From the NCBI RefSeq assembly GCF_035474595.1, contig NZ_DATIND010000155.1, positions 1 through 64,000 on the forward strand: a stretch of 64,000 nucleotides of DNA, given 5' to 3'. Origin of the DNA: Longimicrobium sp. Its GTDB lineage: Bacteria > Gemmatimonadota > Gemmatimonadetes > Longimicrobiales > Longimicrobiaceae. The translations under genes and the position numbers were made by a program. Below are positions 32,073 to 40,125 of this stretch, one piece after another; the first letter of the stretch is position 1, and every line of letters starts with the position of its first letter. The notes under the pieces were generated by a model. The model was not told the DNA's origin. It saw only the letters and a program-made list of their open reading frames with translations, and did no database searches.

Positions 32073-34595
32073 ATGAAACGCAAGCTCACCATCGCGCTCC
32101 TCGCCGTTTCCGTGCTGGCGCTGGCCGGCTTCGGCTGGCTGTGGTTCGCGCCGTGCGGGATGGGCGGATGCGCGCCCGTGTCCGAGCTGGAACGCTATCA
32201 GTCCGAGGGCTCCCAGCTCATGGACATCGCCGGCCGCCCCTTCGGCACCCTGGGGATCGACCGGCGCGTGCTGCCGCTGGACTCCATGCCCGGCTTCCTG
32301 CCCAAGGCCTTCATGGCCGTGGAGGACCGCCGCTTCTACGACCACGGCGGCGTGGACTGGAAGCGCTTCGGCGGCGCGCTGTTCAAGAACGTGAAGACCG
32401 GCGGCGTGTCGGAGGGCGGCAGCACCATCACCATGCAGCTGGCGCGCAACCTGTTCCCCCGCGCGCTGCCGTACCAGGAGCGGTCGCTGCGCCGCAAGGT
32501 GCTGGAGATCCGCGTGGCCCGGCAGATCGAGCGGGCCTTCCCCAAGGACAAGATCCTGGAGCTGTACCTCAACCACATCTACCTGGGCGAGGGGACGTAC
32601 GGGGTGGACGCGGCCTCGCGCGAGTACTTCGGCAAGCCGGCGTCGCGCCTCACGCTGGCCGAGGCGGCCACGCTGGGCGGGCTTCCCGTGTCGCCCAGCA
32701 AGATCAACCCGCGCGAGAACCGCGAGGCGGCCCTGCGGCGGCGCAACCTGGTGCTGCACGAGATGGCGAAGGCCGGCTACGTCTCGCAGGCCGACGCCGA
32801 CGCCGCCACCCGCGAGCCGCTGCGGCTGGCCCGGCAGGGGCGCGCGGGGCCGCGCATTGCCGGGGCCTGGTTCGTGGAGCGGGTGCGGCGCGAGCTGGAA
32901 GACGCGCTGGGCGGGGTGGACAACACCTCGGGGCTGCGCGTGTTCACCAGCTACGACCCCGTGGCCCAGAAGGCGGCCGAGGAGGAGGTGGGGCGGCAGG
33001 CGGTGGCCATCGAGTCCGGCGCGTTCGGCGCCTTCCGCCACGACACCTACGCGAAGACCAAGGGGACGACGGAGGACGGGCAGACGCCGTACCTGCAGGG
33101 AACCGCGATCGTGATGGATGCCAGGACGGGCGAGATCCACGCGCTGGTGGGCGGGCGCGACTACGACGACAGCAAGTTCGACCGCGTGTTCCAGGCGGTG
33201 CGGCAGCCGGGCTCGGCCTTCAAGCCGTTCGTGTACCTGACGGCGCTGGAGGAGGGGATCCCCGCCAGCCAGATCTTCGAGGACAAGCCCATCCAGATCC
33301 AGCTTTCGCGCAACCGCGTCTGGTCGCCGCGCAACTACACCGGCTCGTACGCGGGGCCCATGACGCTGCGCGACGCGCTGACGCAGTCCAAGAACACGGT
33401 GACCGTGCAGGTGGCGCAGCAGGTGGGGATGGACGACGTGGTGCGCACCGCGCGCGACCTGGGGATCAGCACGCCCATCTCCACCATGCCCTCCACGGCG
33501 CTGGGCGCGGCCGAGGTGCGGCCCATCGAGCTGGTGCGCGCCTTCGCGGCGTTCGACAACGGCGGCTCGCTGGTGGCGCCGCACGTGATTCGCCGCGTGG
33601 AGGACCAGGAGGGGAACGTGGTGTGGCAGCACGAGGACGCCGAGGCGCACCGCGTGATCCAGGCGGAGGAGGCGTTCGTGCTGACCTCCATGCTGCGCGA
33701 CGTGGTGGACCGCGGGACGGCGGCGCCCGTGCGCGCCGCCGGCTTCCGCGGCCCCGCGGCGGGAAAGACGGGGACCACCAACGGCGCCACCGACGTCTGG
33801 TTCGTGGGGTACACGCCGGACCTGGTGGGCGCGGTGTGGTTCGGCTTCGACCGCCCGGTGACCATCGTGCCCCAGGCCAGCGGCGGCACCATCGCGGCGC
33901 CGGTGTGGGCGCGCATCATGTCGCGCATCTACCAGTCGCGCCGGATGCCGGCCGCGTGGCCCATGCCCGGCGGAGTCATCAGCGAGCAGGTGGACCGCCG
34001 CACCGGGATGGCGATGGACGCCTCGTGCCCGGGGAGCGGGCAGGCGTACACCGAGTACTTCATCCACTCCGCGCCGGTGCGGCAGAACTGCTTCCCCGCC
34101 GCGCCGTATCCGTCGGACACGGCCTGGCAGGACCCGGAGCAGGGCGCCTGGGCCTACCAGGACTCGGCGGGGATGAGCGACCTGGAGCAGCGCGGCGTGT
34201 ACTGGCCCGAGCTGGAGGAGAAGCGCCGCCGCGAGGCCGCCGGCGCCCCGCCGGTGACGCCCTTGCCGGGGAGCGTGGAGGACCCGTACGCCACTCCGCC
34301 CGTCGCCGGCGCGGGCGCGGGGACGCGCACGACCGGGCGGACGCGCGTCCGTCCGACCGCGCCGCCGCCGGTGATCGGCGACGCGCCGCCGGTGGCCTCG
34401 GACGGCGGCCGCGACGGGGCCGGCGGGCGCACGCGCACGCAGCCGCGGGTGCTGGGCGACCCGGTGGGCGGCACGTCGTCCGGCAACGCGGGCGACGGGA
34501 CGTCGGGGTCGTCGTCGGGCTCCTCGGGGTCGTCGGGCGGCACCTCGGGCGGGACGACTCCGCCGCCCGCGGACACCACGGGAGCGGGGGCGTAG
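32073..34595 (+). CDS. Class A penicillin-binding protein (PBP1A-type), second copy
   Basis: An 840-aa paralogue of the preceding PBP. A single N-terminal membrane anchor (about residues 5-25) leads to a GT51 domain (VEDRRFYDHGGVDWKRFGG, GGSTITMQLARN, ELYLNHIYLGEGTYGV) and a transpeptidase with SAFK (Ser381, Lys384), SKN in QSKNTVTVQVA and KTGTTN. Unlike the first copy, its last ~150 residues form a disordered Pro-, Gly- and Ser-rich tail (runs of SGSS and SGG). The Cys residues in the periplasmic part (DASCPGSG, RQNCFPA) may form a disulfide. ATG 32073 lies close to the anchor. A hairpin terminator at 34651 ends the unit. Confidence 0.92.
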   Translation: MKRKLTIALLAVSVLALAGFGWLWFAPCGMGGCAPVSELERYQSEGSQLMDIAGRPFGTLGIDRRVLPLDSMPGFLPKAFMAVEDRRFYDHGGVDWKRFGGALFKNVKTGGVSEGGSTITMQLARNLFPRALPYQERSLRRKVLEIRVARQIERAFPKDKILELYLNHIYLGEGTYGVDAASREYFGKPASRLTLAEAATLGGLPVSPSKINPRENREAALRRRNLVLHEMAKAGYVSQADADAATREPLRLARQGRAGPRIAGAWFVERVRRELEDALGGVDNTSGLRVFTSYDPVAQKAAEEEVGRQAVAIESGAFGAFRHDTYAKTKGTTEDGQTPYLQGTAIVMDARTGEIHALVGGRDYDDSKFDRVFQAVRQPGSAFKPFVYLTALEEGIPASQIFEDKPIQIQLSRNRVWSPRNYTGSYAGPMTLRDALTQSKNTVTVQVAQQVGMDDVVRTARDLGISTPISTMPSTALGAAEVRPIELVRAFAAFDNGGSLVAPHVIRRVEDQEGNVVWQHEDAEAHRVIQAEEAFVLTSMLRDVVDRGTAAPVRAAGFRGPAAGKTGTTNGATDVWFVGYTPDLVGAVWFGFDRPVTIVPQASGGTIAAPVWARIMSRIYQSRRMPAAWPMPGGVISEQVDRRTGMAMDASCPGSGQAYTEYFIHSAPVRQNCFPAAPYPSDTAWQDPEQGAWAYQDSAGMSDLEQRGVYWPELEEKRRREAAGAPPVTPLPGSVEDPYATPPVAGAGAGTRTTGRTRVRPTAPPPVIGDAPPVASDGGRDGAGGRTRTQPRVLGDPVGGTSSGNAGDGTSGSSSGSSGSSGGTSGGTTPPPADTTGAGA

Positions 34596-34650
34596 ACGGG
34601 CGTTCCGGGCCGGAGTTGGTGAAACACCGGGAGCGCTGCGGGGTTGTACA

Positions 34651-34681
34651 GGCGCCGCGTCCACAGGCTGGACGCGGCGCC
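34651..34681 (+). terminator. Hairpin between PBP and 195-aa exported protein
   Basis: A perfect 12-bp stem (34651-34662 with 34670-34681), 7-nt loop, no T tract. Confidence 0.6.
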
Positions 34682-34735
34682 GCGGTTATCCGGCCCGCCC
34701 CGGCGGCGGCTCCACACCTGGGAGAGAGATCCGTT

Positions 34736-35323
34736 TTGACCCACCGATTCTCGCGGGCGGCGGTGTTCGCCGCCCTGATGGTTCCCGCGGCGCTCGCGGC
34801 GCAGACCCCGCGGCCGGTGGCCGCGCGCGCCACGCCGCAGACGTCCGCCACCGCCAACGCGCGGGCATGGATGGCCGAGCTGCAGCAGATCCAGGGGCGG
34901 CTGCAGGCGGCGCACAACCGCGTGATGCAGGACGCGCAGCTACGCGGCGAGCAGGAAGCGCTCTTCCGCGACGTGAAGGCGGCCCTGCAGCGCGCCGACC
35001 CCGGGCTGGACGCGCTGGCCCGCCGCGTGGAGAGCATGCAGGCCGAGGCCGCCGACGCGGTGCAGCGCGGCGACCGCGCCCGGGTGCAGCAGCTGAACGC
35101 CGAGCTGGTGCCCATCCAGCAGCGCTTCATGCGCGCGCAGCAGGCGGTGATGCGCCAGCCCGCCATCGCGCAGCGCTCGGCGGCGCTGGAGCAGCGCCTC
35201 CACGCGCGGATGCTGCAGATGGAGCCGGAGACCGACCGCCTGCTCGCCCGCGGCCGCGAGCTGCAGGGACGGCTGATGCAGGCTGCGGGCGGGGGACAGC
35301 CGCCGCGGTCGCGGCAGGACTGA
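34736..35323 (+). CDS. Exported helical (coiled-coil-like) protein, unknown
   Basis: A 195-aa protein with a cleavable signal peptide (about 1-22, ALAAQ). The mature part is almost wholly charged, Ala/Gln/Arg-rich helix with heptad character (LQQIQGRLQAAHNRVMQ, LNAELVPIQQRFM, EQRLHARMLQMEPE), so a periplasmic coiled coil resembling OmpH/Skp-like or LTXXQ-type chaperones is possible but not shown. A TTG start at 34736 is chosen since GGGAGAGAG lies 12 bp upstream and a signal peptide follows immediately; no ATG or GTG fits. A strong terminator follows at 35351. Confidence 0.72.
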   Translation: MTHRFSRAAVFAALMVPAALAAQTPRPVAARATPQTSATANARAWMAELQQIQGRLQAAHNRVMQDAQLRGEQEALFRDVKAALQRADPGLDALARRVESMQAEAADAVQRGDRARVQQLNAELVPIQQRFMRAQQAVMRQPAIAQRSAALEQRLHARMLQMEPETDRLLARGRELQGRLMQAAGGGQPPRSRQD

Positions 35324-35350
35324 ACCGAAGTACGGAAGTACGGAAGTACG

Positions 35351-35386
35351 AAGGGCCTTCTCACGCGAGAGGGCCCTTTCGGTTTT
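35351..35386. terminator. Bidirectional terminator between convergent genes
   Basis: A 12-bp stem with one wobble (35351-35362 with 35367-35378), ACGC loop, then TCGGTTTT on the plus strand. It is preceded by three GGAAGTAC repeats (35326-35350). It separates the plus-strand exported protein from the minus-strand aminotransferase operon. Confidence 0.8.
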
Positions 35387-35410
35387 CGGACGATGAAAAC
35401 CCATCGTTGG

Positions 35411-36778
35411 TCAGAGCTGTTCGAGCACGTCCCGCAGGGTCGCGAGCGCGGCGTCGGCCTGCTCGTCGGTGAGGACGAAGGGCGGGGAGAGGGAGAGCAC
35501 GTTGCCGTGGATGCCGCCGCCCAGCGTCAGGATCCCGCGGCGCAGTGTCTCGATCACGATGCGGCCGGCGAGCTCCGGCGCGGGCTCGCGCGTCTCCCGG
35601 TCGCGGACGAGCTCGATTCCGATCATCATCCCCAATCCGCGCACCTCGCCAACGCGGGGGTGATCTTCCGTCATCTCCCCGAGTCGTGAGAGGATGCGCG
35701 CGCCCAGCTCCGCCGACCGCTCCACCAGCCGCTCGTCGCGCAGCACGGAGATGGAGGCGAGCGCGGCCGCGCAGCCGAGCGGATGGCCGAGGAAGGTGGA
35801 GGTGTGGATCGCCTCGCCCTTCGACTTGGGCCACGCCTCCATCACCGCGCCGGTGCCGATGCACGCGGCGAACGGCATCCCCCCCGTCATCCCCTTGCCC
35901 ACGCAGAGGATGTCGGGGGTGACGCCCCAGTGCTCGCCCGCGAACCAGCGCCCGGTGCGCCCGAAGCCGGTGTAGATCTCGTCGAAGATCAGCAGCAGCC
36001 CGCGCTGGTCGCAGATGCGGCGCAGGCCGGGAAGGAAGCCGTCCGGCGGCACCACGTCGCCGCCGCGGCCCTGGACCGGCTCGACCAGGATGGCGCCGAT
36101 GCCCTCCGTCGCGGTGCCCGGTGTATCGAGGAGGTATTCGACGTAGCGCAGCGTCGCATCGCCCACCTCCCGCGCGTCGCGGCCGAACGGGGAGCGGTAG
36201 GCGTACGGGTACGGCGCGAACGCGGCGATGCGGGGGAGCTGCGAGGCGAACGGCGCGCGGAAGTCCTCGCGGCCGCTGGCGGCCAGCGCGCCGTAGGTGA
36301 GGCCGTGGTACGAGCCGTGGAAGGCGAGCACGCGCGGCTTTCCCGTGGCGATCGCCGCCGTCTTCAGCGCGGCCTCGACGGCCTCGGCGCCGGAGCTGGC
36401 GAGGACGGCGCGGCTCAGCCCCCCCGGCGCGACCCCGGCCAGCGCGCGGAGGAGGTCGACCTTGATGGCGGGGGGATGCACGTCGCCCATGCCGTGCATC
36501 AGCTTTTCGGCCTGCGCCTGCACGGCGGCCACGATGCGCGGGTGCGCGTGCCCCGGCCCGGCGACGGCGAAGGCGGCGGTCAGGTCCACGTAGACGTTGC
36601 CGTCCACATCGCGCACGTTCGCGCCCCTCGCCTCGTCCCAGAAGACGGGGAAGTCGTCGCCCAGGTACGTGACGTTGGGCGATTCCACCCGCGCCAGCTC
36701 GGCCGCCAGCCGCCGCGACTCCGGCCCCGGCGGCGCCACGCGCACGCGGGGGAGCAAGCGTCCGAAATCCTCCGTCAC
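35411..36778 (-). CDS. Class III PLP-dependent aminotransferase
   Basis: A 455-aa aspartate aminotransferase family enzyme of the GABA/ornithine-type class III group. Seen are VRDVDGNVYVDLTAAFAV, GHAHPRIVAAV, SSGAEAVEAALKTA, FHGSYHG, VEPVQGRGG, LIFDEIYTGFGRTG (Asp contacting PLP) and VGKGMTGGMP with the Schiff-base Lys. The amino donor cannot be fixed. GTG 36778 overlaps the GNAT stop by 4 nt (GTGA). It is the last gene of the corA-mntA-hepT-GNAT-aminotransferase run. Confidence 0.9.
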   Translation of the reverse strand: MTEDFGRLLPRVRVAPPGPESRRLAAELARVESPNVTYLGDDFPVFWDEARGANVRDVDGNVYVDLTAAFAVAGPGHAHPRIVAAVQAQAEKLMHGMGDVHPPAIKVDLLRALAGVAPGGLSRAVLASSGAEAVEAALKTAAIATGKPRVLAFHGSYHGLTYGALAASGREDFRAPFASQLPRIAAFAPYPYAYRSPFGRDAREVGDATLRYVEYLLDTPGTATEGIGAILVEPVQGRGGDVVPPDGFLPGLRRICDQRGLLLIFDEIYTGFGRTGRWFAGEHWGVTPDILCVGKGMTGGMPFAACIGTGAVMEAWPKSKGEAIHTSTFLGHPLGCAAALASISVLRDERLVERSAELGARILSRLGEMTEDHPRVGEVRGLGMMIGIELVRDRETREPAPELAGRIVIETLRRGILTLGGGIHGNVLSLSPPFVLTDEQADAALATLRDVLEQL

Positions 36779-37263
36779 GCGATCCACCGGCTCATCATGT
36801 ACCGCTCCTGCAGCTCGAATCCTAGGCGCCGGTAGAGCGCCATCGCCCGCGTGTTCCAGGTGTCCACCTCCAGCCGCACGGCGGCCACGCCCAGCTCGCG
36901 GCACGCCTCGGCCGCCAGCTCCAGCGCCCGCGCGCCGATTCCGCGCCCGCGCCATCCCTCGCGCACGTACAGCTCGTCGACCAGCGCGTACCGCCCGGCG
37001 AACTCCAGCGAATAGCACACCGTCACCGCCGCGTAGCCGACGACGTCGCCGCCCACGCGGAAGAGCCAGACGCGCCCGAGCGCCGGGTCCGCCACCAGCG
37101 TGCGGAACGCCTCGCGCGCCCGCGCCCGCTCGAAGTCGAGCCCCTCGTGCACGTAGAACTCGCGCATCAGCTCCGCCAGCACCTCCTCGTCGGCGATGCT
37201 GGCTGGGGAGAAGGCGAGGTCGGTTTCGCCGACAATCCCGGTGCTTCGGTCACTCCCGGGCAT
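36775..37263 (-). CDS. GNAT family N-acetyltransferase
   Basis: A 162-aa GCN5-related acetyltransferase. Motif A is LYVREGWRGRGIGARALELA (acetyl-CoA pyrophosphate loop R/Q-x-x-G-x-G/A), followed by VRLEVDTWNTRAMALYRRLGF, the typical motif B. The substrate is unknown. Its start overlaps the end of hepT by 14 nt and its stop overlaps the aminotransferase start, so it is embedded in the operon. Confidence 0.87.
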   Translation of the reverse strand: MPGSDRSTGIVGETDLAFSPASIADEEVLAELMREFYVHEGLDFERARAREAFRTLVADPALGRVWLFRVGGDVVGYAAVTVCYSLEFAGRYALVDELYVREGWRGRGIGARALELAAEACRELGVAAVRLEVDTWNTRAMALYRRLGFELQERYMMSRWIA

Positions 37264-37630
37264 TCGCCAGCCCGGCTTCTCCTCCGGAATCGATGGTAAG
37301 AATCCGGGTGAGATTTTCGATGAGGTCGGGGAGGTCTTCGCGGATGGTACGCGCTACGATCTCCAGATCAACTCCGTGATAACCGTGCGCGACCCAGTTC
37401 CGCATGTCACGCATGTCTTTCCACGGCACCACGCTGTGGCGCGTCTCGACTTCTTTCGGAACGGACCGGGCCGCCTCACCGATGACCACGAAGTTGTACA
37501 GCACCGCGTCTCGGAGACTGCGGTCCGCCGCTAGAGCTTCTTCGCCGCGACCACGCATCATCCCCAGGATGAACTCCGCAGAGGCGATGATGTCCTGGAG
37601 TCGCTGCTGCCACGTTCTGCTAGGCCGCAC
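37250..37630 (-). CDS. hepT: HepT-like HEPN ribonuclease toxin
   Basis: A ~126-aa HEPN-domain protein of the DUF86 group. The catalytic RX4HXY motif is complete (Arg77, His82, Tyr84 in RNWVAHGY). The N-terminal helix LQDIIASAEFI and VVIGEAARSVPKEV are also typical. In known HepT/MntA systems the toxin is an RNase neutralised when MntA adenylylates the Tyr of this motif. GTG 37630 is chosen because it has GAGGCG upstream and the normal HepT start; it overlaps mntA by 11 nt. An ATG at 37678 would deepen the overlap. Confidence 0.87.
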   Translation of the reverse strand: MRPSRTWQQRLQDIIASAEFILGMMRGRGEEALAADRSLRDAVLYNFVVIGEAARSVPKEVETRHSVVPWKDMRDMRNWVAHGYHGVDLEIVARTIREDLPDLIENLTRILTIDSGGEAGLANARE

Positions 37631-37931
37631 GGATCGCCTCCGCGAGAATGGTCTCGCGCATGTGGGGGCGGAGGGCACCCGGCGTCACCAGGTCCACCGG
37701 GAGTCCCAGCAGCTCCTGGAGATGGTTCTTCAGCCGGGAGAGGCGGAACAACGTCATCCGGTCGTCCACCTCGACGAGAAGGTCCACGTCGCTCCCCGGT
37801 CCCGCCTCTCCACGAGCAACCGAGCCGAAAACGGAGATCGAAGTTGCGCCGTAGCTCTTCAGGTCTTCGCGATTCTTGCGGAGCACGTCCAGAACCCGGT
37901 CGCGCTTCGCGTCGGACGCTGATTTGTTCAT
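37620..37931 (-). CDS. mntA: MntA-like nucleotidyltransferase antitoxin
   Basis: A 103-aa minimal nucleotidyltransferase. The NTase motif is GS (36-37) followed by DVD (48-50), i.e. GSx10DxD. In the HepT/MntA toxin-antitoxin pair the antitoxin transfers AMP groups from ATP to the toxin. The ATG overlaps the stop of corA by 4 nt (ATGA) and the hepT gene begins inside its end, an arrangement of antitoxin before toxin. Confidence 0.88.
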   Translation of the reverse strand: MNKSASDAKRDRVLDVLRKNREDLKSYGATSISVFGSVARGEAGPGSDVDLLVEVDDRMTLFRLSRLKNHLQELLGLPVDLVTPGALRPHMRETILAEAIRAA

Positions 37932-39040
37932 CCCCGGTCTCCGATCCAGCCGCGGCGGTAGAAGAAGTAGAGCAGGCCCAGCGCCATCATCACCATCACC
38001 CCCGACACGAACGGCCAGGCCCAGTACCACGCATGGTCCGGGTGCTGGAGGTTCATCCCGTAGATGCCGGTGATGAAGCTCAGGGGGATGAAGATGGCCG
38101 CGAAGATGGTGAGCACCTTCATGATGTCGTTGGTGCGGTTGCCCACCGTGCTGATGTACAGGTCGGTGAGCGAACCCGCCACCTCGCGGAAGTTCTCCAC
38201 CAGATCCAGGATCTGGAAGGCGTGGTCCTGGCAGTCGCGCAGGTACACCATCGTGTCCTCGCGCACCAGCTCGCCGGGGTCGCGCACCAGCACGTTCAGC
38301 GCCTCGCGCATGGGCCAGATGGCGCGCCGGAGCGCCATCAGCTCGCGCTTGATGTCGTGCAGGCGGTGGATGCAGGCGTGCGTGGGCCGCGTCACGATGT
38401 CGTCTTCCAGCGCCTCCAGCTCGTCGACGTACTCCTCCACCACGGGAAAGTAGTTGTCGATGATGGCGTCGAGCAGCGCGTACGCCAGGTAGTCGGCCCC
38501 GCAGGCGCGGATCTTGGCGTGCCCGGCGCGCAGCCGCTCGCGCACCTCGCCGAAGACGTCGCCGGGGTGCTCCTGGAAGGTGACGACGAAGTCCGGGCCC
38601 AGGAAGATGCCGACCTGCTCCAGGTCCAGCCTGGGGTCCCGCCGGGCCATCTTCACCACGATGAACAGGTGCCCGTCGTACGCCTCCACCTTGGGCCGCT
38701 GGGTGACGTGCATCACGTCTTCCAGCGCCAGCCGGTGCAGGCAGAACCCCTCGCCGATGGTCTGCACCGTCCCGGCGTGCGCCACCCCGTCCACGTTCAC
38801 CCACACGACGGGAAACTTGCCGCGGAGCCTGGGCAGCGCGTGCAGGTCGTCGGCCGTGAACTCGGTGATCTCGTGCGGGCCGAAGGCGAACACGGTCACG
38901 CGCGGGGCCACGGCGCCGGGCATGGACTCCAGCATTCCCGGCGAGGAGCCGGGCGGCGGGCGCATCCCGCGCTCCATGGCGGGGGCCACGCCTTCGAGCG
39001 CCGCGTTCAGCGGCATACGCAGCAGGTCGCGGCGCTTCAC
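37928..39040 (-). CDS. corA: CorA-family magnesium/cobalt transporter
   Basis: A 370-aa inner-membrane divalent-cation channel. The long cytosolic alpha/beta N-terminal region (WVNVDGVAHAGTVQTIGE, LEDVMHVTQRPK) is followed by the stalk helix and two C-terminal transmembrane helices with the signature YGMN before the last one. It forms a pentamer in known members. GTG 39040 follows GAGGAAACC. It is the first gene of the minus-strand operon containing the toxin-antitoxin pair. Confidence 0.92.
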   Translation of the reverse strand: MKRRDLLRMPLNAALEGVAPAMERGMRPPPGSSPGMLESMPGAVAPRVTVFAFGPHEITEFTADDLHALPRLRGKFPVVWVNVDGVAHAGTVQTIGEGFCLHRLALEDVMHVTQRPKVEAYDGHLFIVVKMARRDPRLDLEQVGIFLGPDFVVTFQEHPGDVFGEVRERLRAGHAKIRACGADYLAYALLDAIIDNYFPVVEEYVDELEALEDDIVTRPTHACIHRLHDIKRELMALRRAIWPMREALNVLVRDPGELVREDTMVYLRDCQDHAFQILDLVENFREVAGSLTDLYISTVGNRTNDIMKVLTIFAAIFIPLSFITGIYGMNLQHPDHAWYWAWPFVSGVMVMMALGLLYFFYRRGWIGDRG

Positions 39041-39082
39041 ACGGTTTCCTCGGTCGAAGGTGCGAGAGTGGACGGCACGTGT

Positions 39083-39124
39083 GGAAGTGCGTGAGTGCGT
39101 GAGTGCGGAAGTGCGTGAGTGCGT
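39083..39124. repeat. 8-nt tandem repeats (GAAGTGCG/TGAGTGCG)
   Basis: Five successive 8-mers of the form (GA/TG)AGTGCG upstream of corA. Same GTGC core as the arrays at 28341 and 31505. Confidence 0.85.
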
Positions 39125-39147
39125 TTGCCTGACGTATCCGTGCTGGG

Positions 39148-39231
39148 AAGAGGCATCTTGCCCGCCTGGCTGGCCCCCTCCCCCGGCCCCTCTCCCCCGC
39201 TCCGCGGGAGAAAGGGGGGAACTCAGCGCGG
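39148..39231. repeat. Dispersed repeat family C, copy 2
   Basis: GAAGAGGCATCTTGCCCGCC, TGGCTGGCCCCCTC and CGGGAGAAAGGGGGGAAC match the copy at 28446-28520, in the same orientation and likewise directly after a GTGCG-type short-repeat tract. Confidence 0.8.
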
Positions 39232-39268
39232 ACGCGGCTAGGGCTCGTCCCGCACCGGACCCGCGCAC

Positions 39269-39694
39269 TCACGCACTTCCATTTCCGTCGAACGTGCCGC
39301 CTACCGTGGCCGCGGCGGTGACCATGTCCTTCGCCGCCTGCGCGTACTTCGCCAGGGTGAGGAGGTTGCCGCGGACGAGGCGCAGCTTGCCCTGCATCAC
39401 CGCGCCGACGGGGTCGACCTGGCCGGCGAGGAGGCGCTGCCACGTGGCCGCGTCCGCGCGGAAGACGAAGGGCGCGTTGGTGCCCTCTTCCTCCGTGGCG
39501 ACGCGGGCGCCGCGGCAGGCGCCCTGGTGCGCGTCGATGTACACCGCGCGGTCCGCCTCCACCCCCTGCGCCCCGTCCGCCGACATCGCCAGCACGATCG
39601 CTCCCTCCCACGTGGCGGCGGAGGCGCGGTACGCCTCGCTGCGGTTCAGCGCCTCGCAGCACGCGCGCGCCCACTCCTCCGTGAACACCTCCAT
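39269..39694 (-). CDS. SCP2 sterol-carrier-like domain protein
   Basis: A 141-aa cytoplasmic protein resembling the SCP2 lipid-binding fold: WARACCEALNRSEAYRASA, then VYIDAHQGACRGARV, ADAATWQRLLAGQVDPVGAVMQGKLRLVRG and a terminal helix LLTLAKYAQAAKDMV. Stand-alone SCP2 proteins bind lipids or act in uncharacterised enzymes. ATG 39694 is the start nearest the family N-terminus. Separated from corA by repeats C and the 8-mer array. Confidence 0.82.
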   Translation of the reverse strand: MEVFTEEWARACCEALNRSEAYRASAATWEGAIVLAMSADGAQGVEADRAVYIDAHQGACRGARVATEEEGTNAPFVFRADAATWQRLLAGQVDPVGAVMQGKLRLVRGNLLTLAKYAQAAKDMVTAAATVGGTFDGNGSA

Positions 39695-40125
39695 CCGCCG
39701 TCCCCGATCTCCATTGGGTGAACCATCTTCCGCACGCGGGACGCGGGAACGGTAGCCGCCGCGCCGGGGCGGGGCAACGGGCGCGCGGCTGGCGTCAGGC
39801 ATCAAGGGGCCAGCCGGGCGGGCAGGATGTCTCCGTTGTTCGCACGGATCTCGTCGAGCTACCTCTCCCGGTACGGGAGAGGTGGACGGTCTCGGCCGGC
39901 CGGAGAGGGCGCGATGCCGCGGACGCACGCGGAAGTCCCGGCCGCGCGTCGCTCGGGCCGAAGTGCTTGGAAACACATCGCATCGGATGCACCTTCAGAT
40001 CACATCCGATCGAGCGCGCCGCGGCGTATGTAACCGCATCGGCGCGGGCGCCATCAGACCGGGCATCGCATCCGCGCGTCCCACCGCGCACCCGGCCGGG
40101 CATCTCACCCCCGATCTCCATCTCC
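39695..40125. other. Intergenic region with repeat remnants
   Basis: 431 bp between divergent genes. Holds a partial, inverted family C piece (about 39806-39831) and family D copy 1 (39857-39916). No promoter pair or gene could be supported. Several GATCTCCATCTCC-type runs precede the ATG at 40126. Confidence 0.5.
39857..39916. repeat. Dispersed repeat family D, copy 1
   Basis: AGCTACCTCTCCCGG-TA-CGGGAGAGGTGG (a hairpin) followed by CTCGGCCGGCCGGAGAGGGC. A near-identical inverted copy is at 50296-50355. Confidence 0.85.
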
